A DNA stretch of 14,100 nt from Rhypophila decipiens (Eukaryota > Ascomycota > Sordariomycetes > Sordariales > Naviculisporaceae): positions 1 to 14,100 of the forward strand of contig MU858394.1 in assembly GCA_033297075.1 (NCBI GenBank). The letters run 5' to 3'. Each line of letters starts with the position of its first letter. Within the stretch, counting starts at the first letter, position 1. Under the pieces are notes generated by a model that was given only the letters and a program-made list of their open reading frames with translations, was not told the DNA's origin and searched no databases. The position numbers and the translations under genes are program-made. Below, in pieces: positions 7,444 to 14,100 of this stretch.

Positions 7444-7954
7444 CAATTTTGACAAAATCTGCTCTGAATATCTGGTGGTGAGCGAGTCGTGTCGGCGGAG
7501 ACGAGGCACAATTCGCTAGACCCTGTCAACTCGTTGTACTCCACTTTGGCGGTAATTTCGCCGGTTTTGTGAGATTTCCTGGTGGACCCCTATAACCAGC
7601 TGGAATCCTGGCCAACAACCAGACCATGACGATCACGCCCTTGCCGACGCTAATGCCCGGTTCTTGAAGAAAGCCTGGTTCCCGATCCAAAAAGACGTTT
7701 AAAAATAACAAAGAAAGATAAAAGGGGTAACGGCGTTGTCGCAAGGCAGAACCATGCCTGCTAGCCCGACTTCTAGAACTTTTGGTCAAAGTCAGGGAGA
7801 TTATCCATGTAAAGCACCGGGGCGATTATCGGCGCCGGGCTTCCGCATTTGCCTCGAACGGAGTTTATTTCTGTCAGGTACCTCGGTTTCTCCTTTTGTC
7901 TCCAAGGGGACATCGCATCCTTACTCCTCTGATCCTGCCTGTTCTACCGGCAGT

Positions 7955-7963
7955 CATATATAT
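7955..7963 (+). promoter_or_regulatory. TATA box of the chitinase gene
   Basis: CATATATAT lies about 80 bases upstream of the ATG at 8042, in a good position for a core promoter with a leader of about 50 bases. Confidence 0.45.
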
Positions 7964-8041
7964 TCACTCTTCCATCACCAACAAACGTCACCGTCAGGCC
8001 TGCAGACAGAAGCACCTGTTGTCAACAAGTTTCTACTCAAT

Positions 8042-10383
8042 ATGGTTTTACCTAACGGCCTCGGCCTTCTTTTCATGACCCTCATCGGGGGGTCGGTCAC
8101 AGTTGCTTCAGCATCCGGTTCAGGGGTATATGGTGTTGACGGCGCAGTTGGCTCGGGTAAGTACTTCATTATCATGTGTTTAGACAAAGGCGTCTTTTGC
8201 TAACAACCATACTCCTTCCTAGACAATGAGCTCCCCAATGTCTACGGGGTCTACGCCCCCACCACTGGCGACCCAACGCATTCACGGCCGCAGTTCAACA
8301 AGCCAGCCGGCGATGCAGAGACATGGGAGGAGTCCAACGCACGACTCTTCGGACGCTCTGTTCTTGGTCGTCGCGATGCCACTAGGTGTCTCGACGACGG
8401 GACTTGCGCTGACGGAAGTTGTTGCAGCATCAAAGGCACATGTGGGTACGGCCCGGAATTCTGTGGGAAAGGAAATGTAAGTCCATCGACTTCTTGTTAT
8501 GTGAAAACAAAGGGACTGACTTGTTGGTTATATCAAAAGTGCACGTCCGGCTGCGAGGCAAAAGCAATGTGCGGTATCCTCAGCGAGGGCGGCAAGGCCA
8601 AGTGCGGCATGAATCTGTGCTGCTCGGCCAGCGGCTGGTGTGGCACGACGGATATCTACTGCACCAATGCAGACCCAAAGGGGGGGTTATTGCCCTGCCA
8701 GCAAGGCTTTGGATCCTGCCAGATCAAGAAGGGCCGCACTTGCGGGACCAATAGCGGGACCACCAACGGCCGGACAATTGGCTACTACCAAGGATCCAAC
8801 ACCCGTAACCGTCTCTGCAACCACATCGCGCCCAAAGACATCATCAGCACAGGCTACACTCATCTCTACTATGCCTTCGCATCCATCAACCCAACTACTT
8901 TTGCCGTCGTCCCTGCCGAAGCCGCGGACGTTCCCCTGTACACCGAGTTCACCGCGCTCAAGAGCCGAGGGCTGCAGACCTGGATTGCTGTCGGTGGCTT
9001 TGACTTTAGCGATGCAAACCAAGCGACACACGGAACATGGTGAGTTGCTTCTACCGTGTTTTCATCTTTCCGTCCAGTCTGCTAATCTTTCCTCCCCCAA
9101 TTCAGGAGCAAAATGGCATCTACCGCCAGCGGACGTGCGGCCTTCATCAGCTCCCTCAGGACCTTTATGGTCACATACGGATTTCAGGGCGTGGACCTCG
9201 ACTGGGAATACCCAGTTGCCAAGGAGCGTGGAGGCAGCCCGGAAGATACGGCGAACCTGGTCCTCCTTGTTAAGGAGATGCGGGCTGCTTTCGGTACCGC
9301 ATTCGGCATTAGCATGGCGCTCGCTCCCGACTACTGGTATATGCGCCATTTCGACGCCAAGGCCATGGAGAGCTCGGTCGACTTTTTCGGTTTCATGGCA
9401 TATGGTGAGTACTTTTACCTACCAACTTACTTGATATTCATTTTCTTTTGAAAAGAAAAAGGTTAGCTGACGACAAACAGACCTACACGGGTACTGGGAC
9501 GCCGACGTCAAGACCCTAGGCTCTCTCGTTCGTGGCCAGGCAGACATCCGCGAAATCGCAAACAACAGCCTGCCTCTTTGGTTTGCTGAGCTGAACCCTG
9601 CCAAGATCAACTTTGGCCTGGCGCTCTACGGCCGCGGCTACAAGCTCAAGGACAAGACCTGCAACAAGTCGCTTTGCCCGTTCTCTGGACCAAGCGATCC
9701 AGGCCCCTGCACCAACAGCGAAGGCGTCATGTCCCTAGTGGAGATCCAGCAGCTGATCAAGCAGAAAAGCCTTACCCCCAGATACAACGCCGAATCCATG
9801 ATGAAGGAGTTGACTTGGGATGATCAGTGGATCGGCTACGACGATGCCGACACTATCAAGGCCAAGAAGGAGTGGGCCAACAACCAATGCTTCGGAGGCA
9901 CTATGGCCTGGAGCATTGATTTCAACTCGGGTGTTGGAGAGTACGTCATTACCCTTTCTTAAGCCTCACAACTTTCTTCGGAAACAATTCTTGCTAACAT
10001 AACTCTCCAGCGGTATGGAACCAAAACCCACCACCGATGGCTCCTGTGGTAAGGCCAACAAAAACACAATCTGCAAAGACTGGCCCAATGGCAACTGCTG
10101 CTCTGCATCGGGCTGGTGTGGCAACAGCAAAGACCACTGCGGCAGCGGGTGCCAGTCCGGCGACTGTATCCGCGGGGCTGAGACGACCGACGGCACCTGC
10201 GGTAAGGCCTACAAGGACTCGGTCTGTGGCAACTGGCCCCAGGGCTCTTGCTGCAGCCCCGCGGGCTTCTGCGGTGCCACGAAGGCCCACTGCGGTTTCG
10301 GCTGCCAGTCTGGGCCCTGTGGTTGGAGAATTTTTGGCAATGAGGAGCGGTTTGGCAGTGTGGATAACAAGGAGGAATTTTAG
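8042..10383 (+). CDS. Secreted GH18 chitinase with N- and C-terminal chitin-binding (CBM18-like) modules
   Basis: The exons are 8042-8156, 8223-8476, 8540-9039, 9106-9404, 9481-9940 and 10011-10383, giving 666 aa; all five introns (63-76 nt) are GT-AG and phase-consistent. A signal peptide covers about residues 1-24. A dibasic RR at 88-89 could be a Kex2 site. Two Cys-rich modules follow (94-128 and 134-164; CCSASGWCGTTDIYC in the second). The GH18 barrel runs from about 201 (RTIGYYQGSN) to about 541. It carries FQGVDLDWEYP with D320, D322 and the catalytic acid E324; the usual first Asp of DxxDxDxE is Gln, as I recall for subgroup C fungal chitinases. MAYDLHGYWD and MAWSIDF complete the fold. 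Two eight-Cys hevein-like CBM18 modules (555-595, 606-646) close the protein. No LysM is visible. The product would hydrolyse chitin outside the cell. Confidence 0.93.
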
Positions 10384-10468
10384 TTCAGGTTAGGCAGGTT
10401 AGCTGCTATGATAATTACTACAAATACAAGATTGATGTTCTCCCTGAGATGACCTTGATGACCATAGC
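10384..10468. other. Convergent 3' intergenic gap
   Basis: Only 85 bases separate the chitinase stop from the stop of the minus-strand gene that follows. The 3' untranslated regions of the two convergent transcripts probably overlap here. No clear poly(A) signal was identified. Confidence 0.5.
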
Positions 10469-11152
10469 CTAGACCTTCCGTTTCAAGTGTAGCCTGCAAT
10501 TTTCCTCGCTGCAGTCTTCTAGTACTCGTTCGGGGTCATAGCATTCGTTCGGCGTAGTGGGTTTGACACGCAGACTTATGACAGTCTGGAAAGTAGTCGG
10601 GTCTGGTTCAACGGTAATGTCCCAATCCTCCTGGTCTCCCCACTCATGGACCTCGGTGATGGGGGTGACAGGGTAGAATGGTGCTGCTCCGTGCAACAGT
10701 TTGTAGGCTGTGTGTCGCAAATTTCGGCAATCTCCTCGTACGCAATTGAACCAGGCTATGTGACGGTGCTCTGGATGCGCAGGGTCCACCTGGGGTGCAT
10801 CTCCGTCAATGTGTCGTCTGTTGATGTCCTGCAGATCCTGGGTGTCCTGGAATTTGACCGCTCGTATCTATAATTCGGGGCATCGCTGGTCGAGAAGGAC
10901 AAAGTACCGTCCGTCTTCGTCCTCTTGCTGCCCTTCAGTAGTATCCTTGTTCAGTTGCTCTGGGTTTCCTTCTTGTCGTAGCGTCGAGAAGTCAACAACA
11001 CCATCTGCCGTGATCATTCGATACCAGTCGGGCGTGCCTGGCTCGAGGGTGGTGGTGGAATGGCGGTGTGGAAATTGCGATTCCAAATGGGGGTGGTTCC
11101 ATGTTGGGGTCTTGGCGTATATGTTGCAGTTCGTATCTAACTGTGGATTCAT
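10469..11152 (-). CDS. Hypothetical protein, frame interrupted by one TAG
   Basis: I do not recognise this protein. From an ATG at 11150-11152 (an in-frame upstream ATG at 11207-11209 is the alternative) the frame runs 227 codons to the stop at 10469. It is broken once by TAG at 10868-10870, and the sequence on both sides reads like one protein (RYFVLLDQRCPEL, then IRAVKFQDTQDLQDINRR). None of the GT-AG pairs I tried around the TAG removes it in frame. Features include an acidic Gln/Glu/Asp-rich segment before RYFVLLD, a C-x4-C-x4-H cluster (CVRGDCRNLRH) and a Cys-rich basic tail ending LHLKRKV. There is no signal peptide or membrane segment. It may be a young pseudogene, or two shorter frames may survive. 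Confidence 0.55.
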
Positions 11153-11416
11153 TATTGAGGATCGCCGCGTGGCATGCAAAAGGCATAACACACACCATTT
11201 ACTTGACAATATATTGAAGCTATGCTAAATAACCTGGCAATGAAACCCTACTTTCATAATCAGTATTAAGAGAAGGGAAGTGTTTGTACACGCAAGAGCG
11301 ATGTGAAGCTCGACCGTGAAGAGCAGTTCACCAGATCGCAAGAGGGCTTGAGGCTGTGGCGGGCTTTCCTCGGTGTTGTCTGGTCTCCTCCTTCGTCCGC
11401 CCATCCGGACAGTGAC
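11153..11416. other. Intergenic region between tandem minus-strand genes
   Basis: These 264 bases separate the ATG of the hypothetical gene from the stop of the membrane-protein gene. They must hold the terminator of the latter and the promoter of the former. No TATA box, repeat or RNA gene stands out. Confidence 0.4.
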
Positions 11417-13327
11417 CTAGAGATGCGGCAGGTACTGCGTCCAGTCTGGTGTTTGAAACGCCTCTGCAGGAAGGCTCCTGAGGCCGATGAACCCTTCAAC
11501 AACTAAGTAGGCCCTGCAGAAAAGATAGAAAATGACTGGGATGAAAAAATTAGTCCGAGCGCGAAAGAATAGCACAGACTCAATGCCAGTGATGTACTCC
11601 CAGACCACGTCCCATTTTGACGGAATGTGGCTTCCGCTATAATCCTTACGGAGATAGCTGTCTAATGATTTGAATCTTTCCCTGGCCATCAATAGGGCCA
11701 TGGCTAGACAGCCACATCCAGTAATATATATGCACGAAATCTTCCATAGGAGGGCCTCGTTTTGACTAGCAAAGTGACCGTTCCAAGCAGCGGCGTGAAC
11801 GGCGCCGTAAGCTAGAGCCGCAATGAAGAAGACGGTCATGGACTGCAACATGGTGTAAGTATCCGAAAGGCCCGGATTGGGACCGGTCCAGTTTGAGACT
11901 ACCCCTATAGCCAGATGCCGATGATGATTCTTTCTTCCCAGATACCTCATTGTTAATCTGGTGTCCTGCCCGGTCAGTTGTCGCATCTCTTCTAGTATGA
12001 AGTCTTTGGTGATGAATAAATTATCGGGTGAGGAGCCTCCGTATGGTACTATTTCCGGACTCTCGAAGATCTGGTTGGCAACGTCAGGATAGTCGGAAAT
12101 AAATCGCCTCAGCAGCTGCCAGCGAACCAGGGTATGAAGTCCGATATTCCATTCTTGGTCAACGAGATGCCCGAATGTCTTGTTCCGAAGAGGAGGCGCT
12201 TTTGGCCATAAGACGGTGGTACCGAGGATGTCTGCAATGACGAATTGGCCTTGTTTGATCCGTATATGTTCTCGGGATGTGAGGTCGTACGTGGTTTTTC
12301 GTTTGGTATCAAGGTCGATGACGGTTATTGAGTACGATGGCAGTGCTGCGGATATGTCCCCCGGGGCTGGCGCGGTACTACATGAATCCTTGAGGCACTC
12401 TGCCGAGGCTTGATCAATCCAATACCCGACATGATTGAAACATCGTGCACTGCAAGCCCACAGAGTTGACGCAAAGCCTGGGGCCCAATCCCCGGTCATC
12501 AGGATCGGTTCGGCGACGTCAAGTAGCTTTTCCCACCAAAATACATACGTTAGGAGCGCGCAAATGGCGTGAGCAAGTGTAGTGAGCTCCAAAGTCGTAA
12601 GGGGTAGCTTATTAGCAAGCCGCATGACACATTGTAGAATCATCCAGGTAGCCTGTGTTACAACCAGTACCTTTGCGATAGCATCGGCCTTGCTCTTGTC
12701 CAGAATTGACTTTCTGCTGATGTCGGGAAGAAAGCCGGCACGTGCCAGAATGAGCAGAGCTTTGCTGAGAAAGGTGGTTCGAGGCCATCTGGGATCGTAT
12801 TCACACGGAAGGTCTTCTTGGCCGTACGTGATATCAATGGCGAAGCCTCCCATGTAAGCAAACCAACTGTGAGTCGTGGTCCACTCGTGCTTTCTCTTCA
12901 AAGATGGATCTTTTTCGGCCTTTATCGGCGTCAGTCACGCTTGAAAGGAGCTAGGATGATAAAGACTTACTTGCTCAGCAAAAATGACGGCAATGTCTTT
13001 CGAGAATTTCTTGACCTGCTGCTTCTGAGCCCACGCCACAAACACAACTATCTCCGGAGCAAAAAGTCCGATGAGAATCCATTTCGTCTTTCTCCAGATA
13101 AGGAAAATCTTTGTCGAGTTCGCCGGGGGTACGTTGAGGTGGAGGGCCGTGTACACACAGAGAACCAATGTGATTACGCAGCTCTTGAGGATACTGAAGC
13201 TGCCTCTGCCATCTGGCTCTTGACTATGGGCAGTTGGCAATTAGCACTGTCTTGGATACCGGGCCAAAGCTCTCCTGCGAACTTACACCCAACCTAGAAT
13301 CTCAGGATCCGTTGTGTTTGTTGCCAT
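11417..13327 (-). CDS. Conserved fungal multi-pass membrane protein, function unknown
   Basis: The exons are 13287-13327, 12971-13223 and 11417-12919, with introns 13224-13286 (63 nt) and 12920-12970 (51 nt); the product is 598 aa. The start MATNTTDPEILGWVQEPDGR is created by the first splice. Likely membrane segments lie near residues 24-45 (ILKSCVITLVLCVYTA), 61-80 (WILIGLFAPEIVVFVAW), 183-199, 208-228, about 450-475 (MTVFFIAALAYGAVHA), about 490-510 (IYITGCGCLAMALLM) and about 555-580 (FFIPVIFYLFCRAYLVVEGF). A long hydrophilic domain, roughly residues 235-445, sits between the two groups. Motifs such as ALHLNVP, WRKTKW, DKSKAD and the C-terminus LRSLPAEAFQTPDW are, from memory, shared by a large unnamed family in Pezizomycotina. 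No catalytic or transport signature is visible, so no function is given. Confidence 0.85.
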
Positions 13328-13750
13328 CGCGCCCTGGCCACGACGTCCTGTTATCCCTAACAGAAGCACGACGCTCCGCAGTATTCGTACGCTTTCTCAG
13401 GTCTAACTGTTACAATGAAGCATAGACTTTGCACTGGGATTTTCGGTTCGTTGACGGGAGGAGGATAGACACAATCCTTGCTGGTCATTGTGGTGTGCGG
13501 TGACCGATAAGGAGGCCTCAGAGCTCAGAGCTCCCGTCACCGCCACTGTACAGCCCCAGCTGAATGGCCTCAGGCTGCAGGACTCGACATTTTCTCGGCC
13601 ACTGTCGAGCCACGTGTGCTGCCAAGCTGAAGGGTGCCTTGGCCGAAGCCATATATGTACCGGCTTGTCATTGCGAAGTTTTATCGGTCGGAAGCAGGAA
13701 AAAGGGGCAAAATATGTGTGGTCACCGTGTGGTGTCGGCACTCACACCAG
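13328..13750. other. Upstream region of the membrane-protein gene
   Basis: Open frames on both strands overlap here, but none has recognisable domains, consistent splice signals or a credible start. A TATA-like CATATATG at about 13650 is more than 300 bases from the membrane-protein ATG, so its relevance is doubtful. I see no gene. Confidence 0.4.
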
Positions 13751-13965
13751 AGTGCAAAAATTTAAGTTTCACAAGAAAAACCAACTTCCTTATGCTCGGT
13801 CAACTCTGTTGCCACGTCAATTCTCTTATAATTATAATGCAGTATAATTTAAAGGAATTAAGGAATTAGAATTAGACTAAAATAAGGATTATAATAAACT
13901 AACAAAAAGGAATCAGATTAAAATAATGAAGTAAAGATTAAATAGTATAATTGTGGGAACAAACG
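13751..13965. repeat. AT-rich low-complexity tract
   Basis: This stretch is made almost wholly of A and T with runs such as AAAGGAATTAAGGAATTAG and AATAATGAAG, in sharp contrast to the surrounding sequence. There is no open frame. It resembles heavily mutated repeat debris, as left by repeat-induced point mutation, or a scaffold-type AT block. The final 135 bases (13966-14100) return to ordinary composition and hold nothing I can identify. Confidence 0.5.
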
Positions 13966-14100
13966 CAACATCACAACCCCCACCACAGTCTACCTATCAC
14001 AACGACCTGTCAGATGGAAAGGGGTGCCTGTCAGAAAGGAAGGTTCTAGCAACTGCCAGAACTATGGATTTGTAACCATTGCCACAGACGCGTCATAGCT

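Noticed and set aside
7736..8203. 155-aa plus-strand open frame upstream of and across the chitinase start.
   Set aside because: It runs through the promoter, TATA box and leader and into the first intron. The in-frame ATG at 8042, which starts a signal peptide, is the supported start.
8640..9434. 264-aa plus-strand open frame.
   Set aside because: It overlaps chitinase exons in another frame and runs through well-supported introns; it has no recognisable domain.
13403..13847. Overlapping open frames of 101-119 aa on both strands near the right end.
   Set aside because: They mirror each other, lack splice signals, domains or biased composition, and lie in the upstream region of the membrane-protein gene.

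Overview
The window looks like nuclear DNA of a filamentous ascomycete (Pezizomycotina, quite possibly Sordariomycetes). Genes carry short GT-AG introns (51-85 nt) with CTRAC/CTAAY-like branch sites, spacing is loose, transposon debris is common, and the encoded families are typical of moulds. No species-level call is possible from the sequence alone.

Left third (1-5200) is a repeat-rich accessory stretch around one metabolic gene. It starts with a GC-rich palindrome, then a broken TPR fragment (about 390-605) and a broken fungal FunK1/Sgk2-type kinase relic (about 700-1290). Next come two near-identical 144-bp LTR-like elements (1809-1952 and 4219-4362; the second has a perfect GGGGT target duplication). 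Between them, on the minus strand, lies a four-exon FAD-dependent oxidase of the sarcosine/amino-acid oxidase type (2046-3715). Its first exon has apparently lost one base. At 4480-5164 is a 685-bp non-autonomous DNA transposon with 44-bp perfect terminal inverted repeats, an 8-bp target duplication and two internal arrays of 19-bp repeats centred on CAATTG.

The middle (5250-10383) holds two secreted cell-wall hydrolases in divergent orientation: a three-exon GH16 laminarinase-like glucanase (minus, 5250-6303) and a six-exon GH18 chitinase with four cysteine-rich chitin-binding-like modules (plus, 8042-10383). They share a 1.74-kb interval holding a TATA box for each gene, a probable 300-bp solo LTR and a strong 19-bp hairpin. 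Together they would attack beta-1,3-glucan and chitin, the two main fungal wall polymers, which suits wall remodelling, mycoparasitism or competition.

The right part (10469-13327) has two minus-strand genes in tandem: an unrecognised Cys-containing protein whose frame is interrupted by one TAG codon, and a three-exon multi-pass membrane protein of a conserved but uncharacterised fungal family. The last 770 bases have no supportable gene; about 13750-13960 is strongly AT-rich.

I found no clear new multi-gene system. The most informative items are the oxidase frameshift whose reading frame would be restored by retaining intron 1, the small transposon with its internal repeat arrays, the LTR-like pair, and the divergent glucanase/chitinase pair.
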